Origin: UBA1858 sp045106935
GTDB lineage: Bacteria; Pseudomonadota; Gammaproteobacteria; UBA4575
Direction: 5' to 3'
Length of the DNA stretch: 64,000 nucleotides
Assembly (NCBI GenBank): GCA_045106935.1
Contig: JBGCFN010000005.1
Location: 37,605 to 101,604 of the forward strand
Below are positions 28,136-36,840 of the stretch, piece by piece. The notes under the pieces are model-generated. The model saw only the letters and a list, made by a program, of their open reading frames with translations. It searched no databases and had not been told where the DNA came from. The position numbers were made by a program, and so were the translations under genes. Positions within the stretch are counted from its first letter, which is position 1; the number at the start of each line of letters is the position of its first letter.

Positions 28136-28957
28136 ATGTATAACAGTCATTTTGGATTGAGCGAAAAACCATTCGCATTATCACCAGATCCTGATTTTCT
28201 ATACTTCACAAGTAGCCATCGTCTAGCAATGACGATGTTGGAGTATGGTATTCAAAATGAATCTGGATTTACATTAATTAGTGGTGATGTAGGGTGTGGT
28301 AAAACCACATTAATTAGATATCTATTGCGTAGCATTGATAAAGATCATGTGGTTGGCTTAATTAGTAATACACATGAATCATTTGGGGATCTTATTGATT
28401 TAGTATTGTTAGCATATGGATTAGATTATAAAGATAAAACTAATATTGAAAAATATCATACATTTGAAGATTTCTTATTAGAGCAATATCGCTCAGGTAA
28501 GAGTACATTATTAATTGTTGATGAGGCTCAGAATCTTAGCCCTAAAATGTTAGAAGAACTTAGAGTAATTTCTAATATTAATTCTGGCAAGGATCATGTT
28601 TTTCAAATTATCCTATCGGGTCAGCCAGAAATTAGAGAAACATTAAGATTGCCAGAATTGAAGCAATTTGCTCAGAGAATATCATCTGACTTTCATCTTA
28701 AGCCATTAACTCTTGATCAGTTAACAGAATATATAAAATATCGATTGGAAGTGGCTGGAGCTAAACGCATGCTATTTACCGATAAAGCTATTCGAATGGT
28801 ATTTAATTTTAGTAAAGGTGTGCCTAGAGTGGCGAATACATTTTGTGATTTAGCAATGATATATGCATTTGCTGATGGGTTAGACGTTGTGGATTGGAAG
28901 ACGGTGATGAGTGTAGCTATCGATAAGAAAAACAGTGGTGCAATTGGAATATTATAA
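28136..28957 (+). CDS. AAA ATPase of the exosortase EPS system (ExeA-like)
   Basis: 273 residues. Begins with the family opening FGLSEKPFALSPDPDFLYFTSSH, then Walker A GDVGCGKTTLIRYL, Walker B LLIVDEAQNLS, and sensor stretch ILSGQPEIRETL. The fold matches ExeA/GspA ATPases; the version next to exosortase is a standard part of XrtA/PEP-CTERM loci. It lacks the C-terminal peptidoglycan-binding region of ExeA. Function in the EPS pathway is not established. Confidence 0.88.
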   Translation: MYNSHFGLSEKPFALSPDPDFLYFTSSHRLAMTMLEYGIQNESGFTLISGDVGCGKTTLIRYLLRSIDKDHVVGLISNTHESFGDLIDLVLLAYGLDYKDKTNIEKYHTFEDFLLEQYRSGKSTLLIVDEAQNLSPKMLEELRVISNINSGKDHVFQIILSGQPEIRETLRLPELKQFAQRISSDFHLKPLTLDQLTEYIKYRLEVAGAKRMLFTDKAIRMVFNFSKGVPRVANTFCDLAMIYAFADGLDVVDWKTVMSVAIDKKNSGAIGIL

Positions 28958-28973
28958 AGTAATGAGTAATTAA

Positions 28974-30572
28974 ATGAATGCGACAAATGTAACTGGTGAA
29001 GTTGGTCAGAAAATAAATGTATGGAGATTTACATTACGACAAATTGGCTTAGTTGTTGTTTCATTTATATTATTATATTTTCTTTTTGAGGAGGGAATAT
29101 TACATGCGATTCAAAAATGGGACTCACCCGAATATAGTCACGCATATTTAATTCCTTTCATATCTCTATTTATAATTTGGCAGAATCATTCTGAATTTAT
29201 CAAGTATAGATTCAGTGGATCATGGCTGGGAGTACTCATCTTACTGGTCGGTTTATTTTTATTATTGTTGGGAGAGATGAGTACTCTCTATATTATTATA
29301 AAATATTCATTGTTGGTCGTTATATTTGGTTTGGTCTTGTCTCTGACAGGAGTTAAAAGATTTCATTATTTTCTTTTTCCAATCTTTTTATTGTTTTTCA
29401 CCATACCTTTACCTAACTTCATTTATAACAATCTATCAGCATATTTGCAGCTAATTTCATCTAGCATTGGCGTTGAAGTGATTAGATTGTTTGGAATTAG
29501 TGTCTTTTTAGAGGGTAATGTCATTGATCTTGGAAATTATAAGCTACAGGTAGTAGAGGCTTGTAATGGACTAAGGTATTTATTCCCACTTGTCACATTG
29601 GGTGTAATAGCAGCATATTTTTATAATGACAGCTTTTGGAAAAAATGTATTGTCGTTATTTCAACGTTACCAATTACCATTCTTATGAATAGTATACGCA
29701 TAGGTGTTATCGGTATATTAGTAGAGCATTGGGGCATTGCTATGGCTGAAGGCTTTCTGCATGATTTTGAAGGCTGGATTATCTTTATGGTGTGTTTTTC
29801 AATTTTATTAATTGAGATGTGGCTATTAACAAAATTGACAACAGGAAGATCGTTGAGAGATGTGTTAAGTATTGAAGTACCCACCAAGCTGAATATGAAT
29901 AACTTTAATGTGTCTGAAAGACATATTCCTAAACCGTTTTATGTTTCTGTTTTTATATTGTTATTAATATTGTTTGCACAGTATGCATTACCAGAAAGAC
30001 GGGAAAATGTACCAGAAAGAAGCCAATTCATTGAATTTCCTGTTGATATATCTGGATGGCAGAGTACTCGCAAGTCTATGGAAGCCAAATTCATCAATGC
30101 ACTTAAATTTGAAGATTATTTGCTCGCGAATTACTCCAGCAATGCTGGGGCATTAGAATTATACATTGCATATTACGAATCTCAGCGAAAAGGTGAGTCT
30201 GCACACTCACCAAGATCATGTCTTCCAGGTGCTGGCTGGAAAATTACAGATAGAGGTTTGGTTAATATTAGTTATAAAAATCATGTAAATATTGACACGC
30301 AAATACCAGTAAGTCGTATGTTGGTTCAACAAGGTGATAGTAGATACTTAATGTATTACTGGTTTAAGCAACGAAACAGGCATATCACGAATGAATATTT
30401 AGTTAAATGGTATTTATTTTTAGATGGAATAATAAAAAATAGAACTGATGGTGCATTAATTAGAATAATGTTCCCTATTGCACAGCATCAAGATATAAGT
30501 ACAGCCGATGAAACAGTACAGTTATTCTTGCAAGAAACATTGCCTATTTTGCCTGAATTTGTACCAGATTAG
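28974..30572 (+). CDS. xrtA: Exosortase A fused to an EpsI domain
   Basis: 532 residues. The N-terminal part (about 1-300) has eight or so membrane helices and the exosortase catalytic triad: Cys197 in VVEACNGLRYLFPL, Arg242 in NSIRIGVIG and His263 in FLHDFEGW. The C-terminal part (about 320-532) is an EpsI/DUF3485 domain (PVDISGWQST, SPRSCLPGAGWKI). Exosortases cut sorting signals of PEP-CTERM-type proteins at the membrane; EpsI is linked to EPS production. I saw no PEP-CTERM tail on any protein in this window, so substrates are encoded elsewhere. Confidence 0.92.
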   Translation: MNATNVTGEVGQKINVWRFTLRQIGLVVVSFILLYFLFEEGILHAIQKWDSPEYSHAYLIPFISLFIIWQNHSEFIKYRFSGSWLGVLILLVGLFLLLLGEMSTLYIIIKYSLLVVIFGLVLSLTGVKRFHYFLFPIFLLFFTIPLPNFIYNNLSAYLQLISSSIGVEVIRLFGISVFLEGNVIDLGNYKLQVVEACNGLRYLFPLVTLGVIAAYFYNDSFWKKCIVVISTLPITILMNSIRIGVIGILVEHWGIAMAEGFLHDFEGWIIFMVCFSILLIEMWLLTKLTTGRSLRDVLSIEVPTKLNMNNFNVSERHIPKPFYVSVFILLLILFAQYALPERRENVPERSQFIEFPVDISGWQSTRKSMEAKFINALKFEDYLLANYSSNAGALELYIAYYESQRKGESAHSPRSCLPGAGWKITDRGLVNISYKNHVNIDTQIPVSRMLVQQGDSRYLMYYWFKQRNRHITNEYLVKWYLFLDGIIKNRTDGALIRIMFPIAQHQDISTADETVQLFLQETLPILPEFVPD

Positions 30573-30591
30573 CTGTTGATAGAGAATATAT

Positions 30592-32208
30592 ATGCAGTTT
30601 TATACAATATTTTTGGTGGCAATGTTCGCGGCAATTATTTTAATTCCACCACTAACTTATATCTACCAGAAATTAAATATTGTTGATTTACCTGCTGCAA
30701 GGAAAGTACATAAAAAACCTATTCCTAGAGTAGGTGGTATAGCAATTGTTGTTGCAACTATATTTCCAATCATTGCTTGGATTCAGTTGGATGCACCAAT
30801 ATTGGGTGTGTTAATAGGAATTGCGATATTATTTATTTTGGGAATTATTGATGATGCTAGGAATCTATCCTATAAGATTAAATTTATTATTCAAATCCTA
30901 TCTATTTCTTTAGTGTTTATATATGGGTTTGTAGATTTGAATGCATCACATTTTGTCGCAAAAGAATTAGTCCCATATGCAGTATTGTTTACAGCCTACT
31001 TCTTATTTATTTTAGGTGTAACTAATGCGATAAATTTGTCTGATGGTTTGGATGGTCTAGCAGGTGGAGAAGCTTTATTGTCCTTTAGTGTGATTGGGTT
31101 GCTAGCGTATGAAACGAATAATAGTCTAATCATTCTTTTAGTATTAGCTATAGTTGGCGCAGTCTTTGGTTTTCTAAGGTTTAATACTTATCCAGCAAAA
31201 ATATTTATGGGTGATACGGGCAGCTTGTTTTTGGGGTTTGTCCTAGGCTTGCTTAGCGTTGCTTTGACATATCGTGTTGACAATGCATATGCAAAAATGT
31301 TGCCGCTATTGTTGGTGGGACTGCCAGTGTTAGACACGTTAATGGTAATGATAATTAGATTGTATCATGGAAAATCTCCTTTTAATGCTGACCGAAATCA
31401 TTTGCATCATCGTCTTTTAGATCATGGTTTTGCACATTATCAAAGTGTATTAATTATTTATCTTATACAAAGTATATTTGTATTAACTGCGTATTTCATG
31501 CGTTATGACACAGAAGTAAATGTGTTAATAGCATTTACGATTATTTCAATTTTGGCAATATCGATAAGTTATGCAACTACTAAAGACAATAAGCCAATAC
31601 TAAGTAATAGTATCGTTAATAAAATTTTTAATATATCTAGAGACATTGTAAATATTCATACTGAAAAATTGTTTTCTATTCTTGGGGTATTGTTATTGCT
31701 GTATACATTAACGGCATCGTTTGCTGTTGATAAATTCGATAAAGATATATTACTTTTATTATTGGTCATTAGTGTTATAGGTATGATTGGGTTAATTCTG
31801 TTAAGAGAAAAGCCTTGTCATTGGATAGAAAGAGTTGCCATTCATGTGATGATTGTGCTGTCTATATACTTTGGTGTTGGCGTCAATCAAGGAAATATAA
31901 TGGATGTATTTCAGATTGGCATACTGCTGGTAAGCGTGGTCATTATTGTTCTGTTATTTTTAGGTGAAGGAAGAAAAAAATTCATTGGTTCGCCATTGGA
32001 TTTTTTATTAATAGCAACTGCTATTGTGATACCGAATTTACCAAATTCACCAATAGCTAATCATGGGCTAAGTCTGTTAATACTAAAGTTAGTCGTGCTT
32101 TTCTATTGTGTGGAATATGTTTTGTTTAACGTGACTAGTCATTGGTGGGTAATTCGTTTGACTTTGATAATTGGTGCTTTTGTACCAATTATTTTAAATT
32201 ATATATAG
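30592..32208 (+). CDS. MraY/WecA-family polyprenyl-phosphate sugar-1-phosphate transferase
   Basis: 538 residues of mostly membrane helices. Catalytic motifs: DDAR near 87-90, NLSDGLDGLAGG at about 148-159, FMGDTGSLFLGF, and the HIH-like DRNHLHHRLLDHGF near 264. It should load the first sugar phosphate on undecaprenyl phosphate for the EPS. WecA is about 360 residues, and the extra roughly 180 residues here add more C-terminal helices of unknown role. Confidence 0.88.
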   Translation: MQFYTIFLVAMFAAIILIPPLTYIYQKLNIVDLPAARKVHKKPIPRVGGIAIVVATIFPIIAWIQLDAPILGVLIGIAILFILGIIDDARNLSYKIKFIIQILSISLVFIYGFVDLNASHFVAKELVPYAVLFTAYFLFILGVTNAINLSDGLDGLAGGEALLSFSVIGLLAYETNNSLIILLVLAIVGAVFGFLRFNTYPAKIFMGDTGSLFLGFVLGLLSVALTYRVDNAYAKMLPLLLVGLPVLDTLMVMIIRLYHGKSPFNADRNHLHHRLLDHGFAHYQSVLIIYLIQSIFVLTAYFMRYDTEVNVLIAFTIISILAISISYATTKDNKPILSNSIVNKIFNISRDIVNIHTEKLFSILGVLLLLYTLTASFAVDKFDKDILLLLLVISVIGMIGLILLREKPCHWIERVAIHVMIVLSIYFGVGVNQGNIMDVFQIGILLVSVVIIVLLFLGEGRKKFIGSPLDFLLIATAIVIPNLPNSPIANHGLSLLILKLVVLFYCVEYVLFNVTSHWWVIRLTLIIGAFVPIILNYI

Positions 32209-32251
32209 CTAAAATTAATATTTTATTTCAGTGTTACTGAAGGAGTTTGTT

Positions 32252-34633
32252 GTGAGTAAGTTTTTAATTGTTACATTGTGCGCTGTTTTAGTCATTAGTG
32301 GATGTGGTGGAGCTGAGTCAAGGAAAGAAAAATACATTCAAAGTGGTAATCAACACTATATACAAGATGATTGTAATAAAGCCAAATTAGACTATAAAAA
32401 TGCACTGCAAATTGATCCAAAAAGTGTAGATGGGCTTATTGGGTTGGCTAGATGTATGCTAGAAGAGAAAGAGTGGCGTAAAGGATATCAATTGTTAAAT
32501 GGTGCGTTAGAGCATGACCCTACATCTGTTGATGCCAAATTGGATTTGGCAAAACTATATTTAATATCAGGTGAAAGTGATAAATCTTATCAATTGATAG
32601 AAGAGATATTAACTGCTGAATCTAATAATTCTACAGCAATTGCATTAAGAGGTATTTTTCACTTGAAAAATAATACGCTTTCTGCAGCAAGAACTGACTC
32701 TGAAATTGCTATTAACCTCGAAGCAGATAACTTATCAGCGATTACTTTGTTTTCATCTCTTAAAGTTAAAGATGGAAAGACAGACCAGGCTGCAACGTAT
32801 ATCAGTGATATTGTTAATAATAAAGAAATTACTAAGCGTAAAAAGAAAGAGCTACAAGTAATACTAATTGCGTTATACGACCAGCTTAAAGATATTGACA
32901 GTGTTATAGATATTTATAAGGATTTAATTACACAGTATCCTGATAATTACAGTTATATTTATAGATTATCAGCTATCTATGCTAACAATGATGAAGTTGA
33001 TCAGGCTGAAGAATTATTATTGACGAGTATTGATTCTGATGACAGCGATAGTCAGTTAGCCTATATTTCTTTTCTAGATGCTTATAGATCATCTGGTGAT
33101 GCAACTAAAAAACTAGAAGAGTTTAGTGCGCAATCTAACAATGGCAAGTTAAAGCTTGCGCTTGGTAAACGCTATCTTGCGAGCAATGAAGAAGAGAAGG
33201 CGATATCAGTTTTTACTGACTTGGCCGGTAAGATAACAATTGTAGAGCATAATGAGGCTAAAAATGAACTAGCATTTTTGCATTTAAAAAATGGTAAATC
33301 TGATTTAGCGTTAGAATTAGTCCAGCAAGTATTATCTGATCAACCAAACAATCTAAGAGCACTAGTCATACGTGGCACATTGGCTATATCTGAGCGTGAT
33401 GCACCTCAGGCAGTATCGGATTTTAGGACGATTTTGCGTGATCAACCTAATAATATTTTTGCTATTAGACAGCTAGCTACAGCATATATATTAAATGACC
33501 AAGAAGATTTGGCTAAAGAGTTGTTGCAGAAAGCTGTCAACATTGATAGTCATGATAAGGCATTAGGCTTGTTGTATGCGCGTCTTCAGGGTAAGGATAA
33601 TGAATTTGAATCTGCAATTAATACTGTTAATGAGCTGTTAGAGTCTAATGAAGAAGATCTAGAAACAATTAAAACATTATTTGATTTGCAGATTGCTAAC
33701 AAAGACTTTGAGGGGGCTAAACATACTGCTGCAACTATGAAAGCATCGTTGAAAGATAATCCGTTAGGGTATTATCTTTCTGGAGTGTTGTTGCAGAATG
33801 AAAACAACAATCTAGCTGCAGAAAAAGAGTATTTAACTGCACTAGATAAAGAACCGCGTGCAAATGAACCATTATCAGGGTTGGTTAGATTGTATTTGTC
33901 TGAAGGTAAGCCTAATAAAGCAATTGATCTATTAAATGACATTGTTAGCAAAGATCCTGAGTATTTGGTGCCTTACAATCTTTTAGGTGAGGTAGGTATT
34001 AGTATAGAAAATTATTCTTTAGCTGAAGATAGTTTTAATACTGCAATCAAACTCAATAAACAATGGTGGGTTCCGTATCGAGGTCTTTCCTTAGTACATT
34101 CAGCTAAAGGCAATAAAGAAAAATCAATTCAAGTGTTACAACGTGGATTTGATAATGGTGTTGGCATTGAACGATTAGGGCTTGAATTAGCGTTAAATCA
34201 ATATCAGCTAGGTGATAGATCTTCGGCAATTAATACTTATGAGAAAATTATCTCTGAAATTCCAACGTCCGCATTAGCAAAAAATAATTTATCAATGATT
34301 TTGGTTGACGATCAAGCAAATGATCAAGATATAAATAATGCACTTAATCTTATTGCTGATCTTGAAAAAATTAATGATGCAGCTTCATTAGACACTGTTG
34401 GTTGGGTCTACTACCGAGCTGGAAAATTTAATCAAGCAATTGAATATTTAGCTAGGGCTGTTGAATTAGCACCGAATGCAGCTGAACTTCATTATCATTT
34501 GGGGATGGCCTATGCTGAAGATGGTAATAGTCCTGAAAAAGCTAAGCAACATTTGAAGATAGCTGCTGAATCTGAACAAAGTTATGTAGGTAAAGACGTA
34601 GCTATTGCTAAGTTTAAACAACTGTCGCTTTAA
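32252..34633 (+). CDS. prsT: PrsT-like TPR-repeat lipoprotein of the exosortase EPS system
   Basis: The frame opens at a GTG at 32231, but AAGGAG (32240-32245) sits inside that extension and 6 nt before the GTG at 32252, which also gives a proper lipoprotein signal ending in ISGC. I therefore take 32252. About 793 residues of tandem TPR helices follow (for example NALQIDPKSVDGLIGLARCM, KSPDVVG-type helix pairs throughout). It matches the giant TPR protein of XrtA/PEP-CTERM loci. It ends in a 4-base overlap with the convergent soxK stop. Confidence 0.85.
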   Translation: MSKFLIVTLCAVLVISGCGGAESRKEKYIQSGNQHYIQDDCNKAKLDYKNALQIDPKSVDGLIGLARCMLEEKEWRKGYQLLNGALEHDPTSVDAKLDLAKLYLISGESDKSYQLIEEILTAESNNSTAIALRGIFHLKNNTLSAARTDSEIAINLEADNLSAITLFSSLKVKDGKTDQAATYISDIVNNKEITKRKKKELQVILIALYDQLKDIDSVIDIYKDLITQYPDNYSYIYRLSAIYANNDEVDQAEELLLTSIDSDDSDSQLAYISFLDAYRSSGDATKKLEEFSAQSNNGKLKLALGKRYLASNEEEKAISVFTDLAGKITIVEHNEAKNELAFLHLKNGKSDLALELVQQVLSDQPNNLRALVIRGTLAISERDAPQAVSDFRTILRDQPNNIFAIRQLATAYILNDQEDLAKELLQKAVNIDSHDKALGLLYARLQGKDNEFESAINTVNELLESNEEDLETIKTLFDLQIANKDFEGAKHTAATMKASLKDNPLGYYLSGVLLQNENNNLAAEKEYLTALDKEPRANEPLSGLVRLYLSEGKPNKAIDLLNDIVSKDPEYLVPYNLLGEVGISIENYSLAEDSFNTAIKLNKQWWVPYRGLSLVHSAKGNKEKSIQVLQRGFDNGVGIERLGLELALNQYQLGDRSSAINTYEKIISEIPTSALAKNNLSMILVDDQANDQDINNALNLIADLEKINDAASLDTVGWVYYRAGKFNQAIEYLARAVELAPNAAELHYHLGMAYAEDGNSPEKAKQHLKIAAESEQSYVGKDVAIAKFKQLSL

Positions 34634-34947
34634 TGCTGAAGATAATATGGGATTAAGTTATTGATATCAGGTTGTTCTGATGATTGCTGAATTCCTTGTA
34701 TAACTTGGAATTCAGCTTCTGTAATGAGTTCATTTGCCTGCGCAAAATTATTAGTCTCCGCTTGTTTCCTAGCCTTTGATGTCAAGTCTTTGGTGTCTCG
34801 CCATAAACTATTTGCAAGTGTAGCTTTTTGTATTAATTCATTAACTGTATTGATGCGTTCAATTAGTTCTTGGTATTTTTCTTCATTACTATGTACAGAT
34901 ATAGAATAGACTAGTAATAAAATCACAATATAAATATGTTTATTCAT
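34630..34947 (-). CDS. soxK: SoxXA-binding protein SoxK
   Basis: 105 residues with a signal peptide (to about 20) and a short helical mature part (INTVNELIQKATLANSLWRDTKDLTSKARKQAETNNFAQANELITEAE). The alternating helix, size and position directly after soxA fit SoxK, which binds and stabilises the SoxXA cytochrome. The call depends largely on context. Confidence 0.75.
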   Translation of the reverse strand: MNKHIYIVILLLVYSISVHSNEEKYQELIERINTVNELIQKATLANSLWRDTKDLTSKARKQAETNNFAQANELITEAEFQVIQGIQQSSEQPDINNLIPYYLQH

Positions 34948-34951
34948 AATT

Positions 34952-35791
34952 TTATCTTCTTACTGCAGGACCATTAATAGCTAGTCCATTATTCATGTGT
35001 GTATGAAAATACTCTAAGTTTCTATATATTTCGCTCTGAGCTTCAAATGGTGCCGCTCGAACTTGTTTGTTGCATCCGATATATCTTTTATGTAATGGTC
35101 CTAATGCCCCCCATTTATTGCGATAAGTAGGCCATCCTGTCGTTTGACCTAGTGCTGGGCCAAGAGACTCGGTTCGCAATTTTTTTCCAGCATTATCGAA
35201 ATGACAATGAAAGCATGCGAAATTCAATTGCCCACGTCTTGTAAAGTAGAATTTTTTTCCTTTTTGATAGGCTTCTAATGCATTCTCATTAGGTATTCTA
35301 ATGTTTATAATTTCTCCTCTGCTTTGGTAGGCAATATATGCAACCAAGCTATTCATCTCCATGCCCATATAATCTAGTTCATCTAATTCATGAGATTGTC
35401 TGCATAAATTAATTGCATAGGGCAGAGTAATCACTGTATTTAGCTTGTCATCCCAACTAGGGTAGTTGTGTTTAATTGAAGGGCCAGAGGGAAAACATTT
35501 GCTATAAATTGCACTATTGTTATGCCAATACTCTTCACCAGAGTCAATATGTACCTCATATGGAGGGAATTCTTCCAGGGCTTCCCAGTTCTCTCTTGCG
35601 GTACTGTCTAATGCATAGACGCCATTAGCGAAATCTTCGAAAGGCACCTCAGGAAAACGCTTTTTAAAATAACTTTGTATTAAATTAAGATCTTTAATAT
35701 GTTCAGATGCTGGTGACTCAGCTCTGGTAATGTCAGTAATTGATAGGGATGCTGCAATTAATAGACAAAATGTAAAAAAAATATTTCGCAT
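34952..35791 (-). CDS. soxA: SoxA, L-cysteine S-thiosulfotransferase subunit (mono-haem form)
   Basis: 279 residues, signal peptide to about 24. SoxXA joins thiosulfate to the SoxY carrier cysteine. One CXXCH haem site is present at 193-197 (CFHCH), and the active-site cysteine is Cys240 in the conserved RYIGCNKQVRAAPF. The N-terminal haem site of di-haem SoxA proteins is missing: only lone cysteines at 99 and 130 occupy that half, which could form a disulfide as in known mono-haem SoxA. The protein looks intact although its carrier gene soxY is broken and soxB is not nearby. Confidence 0.9.
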   Translation of the reverse strand: MRNIFFTFCLLIAASLSITDITRAESPASEHIKDLNLIQSYFKKRFPEVPFEDFANGVYALDSTARENWEALEEFPPYEVHIDSGEEYWHNNSAIYSKCFPSGPSIKHNYPSWDDKLNTVITLPYAINLCRQSHELDELDYMGMEMNSLVAYIAYQSRGEIINIRIPNENALEAYQKGKKFYFTRRGQLNFACFHCHFDNAGKKLRTESLGPALGQTTGWPTYRNKWGALGPLHKRYIGCNKQVRAAPFEAQSEIYRNLEYFHTHMNNGLAINGPAVRR

Positions 35792-35805
35792 ACTGTTTGA
35801 AGCTT

Positions 35806-36258
35806 TTATCCGCCACAGCCACCGATTGTCACTTTGATGCTTTTAGAAGCAGTAAAGTGTTGATTATCAGATGTAGATACTAGCGCGATAATGTTTGATG
35901 ATTTGGCCATTTTTACTCGTGTAGAGACGTAAGCTTCAATCTTCGGATTGATATCATAGGATGATGTTAAAGGGCTAGGGTTGTTATCGACTAAAATAGA
36001 TATCATATTGACGTTGTCGATTGTTGTGTTAACTGTAATTGGAACCACAGCTCAATTTTCAGCAATTTCTGGTGCCTTGATATGGATTGCATCACTGGCA
36101 TTTGCTGTTTGATTACTAGTCAATTTGCTGATTAGGTCATCAACATTTGCATGGTCAAATAACTCTTTTTGCCAGTCAGCAAAAGCAAAATTAACTCCAC
36201 TGAAAAGAGGGAGGGCTAATAAGGTGCTTGTATTTTTTAGAAATGTTCTTTTAAGCAT
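35806..36258 (-). pseudogene. soxY: soxY interrupted by one in-frame TGA
   Basis: Read on the minus strand, a signal peptide plus SoxY N-half (68 codons, ending IHIKAPEIAEN) meets TGA at 36054-36052. The same frame continues AVVPITVN and so on to the diagnostic carrier tail GGCGG. The two halves together make 150 codons, normal SoxY length, and at the TGA position SoxY proteins usually have Gly, so one G-to-T change of GGA explains it. The downstream half has a GTG that might restart but lacks a signal peptide. It could be a real nonsense mutation, a sequencing error or readthrough. No soxZ follows: only 14 bp separate it from soxA. Confidence 0.85.
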
Positions 36259-36266
36259 AGTAATAC

Positions 36267-36605
36267 CTATAGAGCGTGTATAAAGTCAACGACTTGATCT
36301 ATTTCTTCTTCTGTTAATATGCGATGTTTACCAAATGGCGGCATCACTGTAATAGGGTTAAATTGGGTTTCGTCCCAGATTCTTTGTCGTAATAGAGATT
36401 TATCTGGATAACGCTGCTTCATGTTTATAAGCGCAGGACCAATATTTCCCGGGCTTTCTCCACCCTCTATTGCATGACATGCTAGACAATTACCTTTAGT
36501 TCTATCAAATGCTAATTGCTTGCCATCAGCGTATGAAATTGAGCTTATTGCTGCAAATATGCAGATAATTAAAATGTTACATTTTGTTTTAGCTAGATTG
36601 AGCAT
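36267..36605 (-). CDS. soxX: SoxX mono-haem cytochrome c
   Basis: 112 residues with signal peptide (to about 26). Haem motif CLACH at 40-44, GGESPGNIGPAL after it, and axial Met88 in VMPPFGKHRILTEEEIDQVVDFI. This is the small subunit of the SoxXA thiosulfate-oxidising cytochrome. It lies 8 bp before soxY. Confidence 0.92.
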   Translation of the reverse strand: MLNLAKTKCNILIICIFAAISSISYADGKQLAFDRTKGNCLACHAIEGGESPGNIGPALINMKQRYPDKSLLRQRIWDETQFNPITVMPPFGKHRILTEEEIDQVVDFIHAL

Positions 36606-36647
36606 AATTCCAAGCTAATTGTAAAAACTGTCTGGAGGGCTTTAATT

Positions 36648-36788
36648 TTATTTACTGACAGTATGATAGCGTGACTCTGAACGTCTATCTACTAGTTTGG
36701 TGGTATCGGTAGCTGCTGATTGTTTATTTAGAGATTTTAGTATTTTATTAAAAATCTCATTGGTCTGCGTACGAATTTTATTTTTCAT
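36648..36788 (-). CDS. 46-residue small ORF upstream of soxX
   Basis: An ATG at 36788 is preceded on its strand by GAGGATA (36797-36791), a good ribosome site, and opens 46 codons: MKNKIRTQTNEIFNKILKSL, then a Thr/Ser/Arg-rich tail ending in VSK. It is basic with an amphipathic N-terminal helix. Not recognised. It falls between the GT2-GtrA-GT39 gene and soxX on the same strand. It could be a small protein or chance, and only the ribosome site argues for it. Confidence 0.4.
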   Translation of the reverse strand: MKNKIRTQTNEIFNKILKSLNKQSAATDTTKLVDRRSESRYHTVSK

Positions 36789-36798
36789 ATTATCCTCA

Positions 36799-36816
36799 AG
36801 ACTGTAACGGCAGTCT
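36799..36816 (-). promoter_or_regulatory. Hairpin just upstream of the 46-residue ORF
   Basis: AGACTG (36799-36804) and CAGTCT (36811-36816) form a perfect 6-bp stem with a 6-nt loop, ending 2 nt before the ribosome site of the small ORF. No T run follows, so it is not an ordinary terminator for the long operon upstream. Confidence 0.3.
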
Positions 36817-36840
36817 CAGGAATATGTTGATGGATGATTA

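Noticed and set aside
32231..32251. GTG at 32231 as start of the PrsT-like gene
   Set aside because: The ribosome site AAGGAG lies inside this extension and serves the GTG at 32252, which also gives a proper lipoprotein signal.
35806..36048. A stand-alone 80-residue gene, first considered as soxZ
   Set aside because: It ends in the SoxY carrier motif GGCGG, and its frame is the same as the SoxY N-half upstream; it is the second half of a soxY split by TGA.
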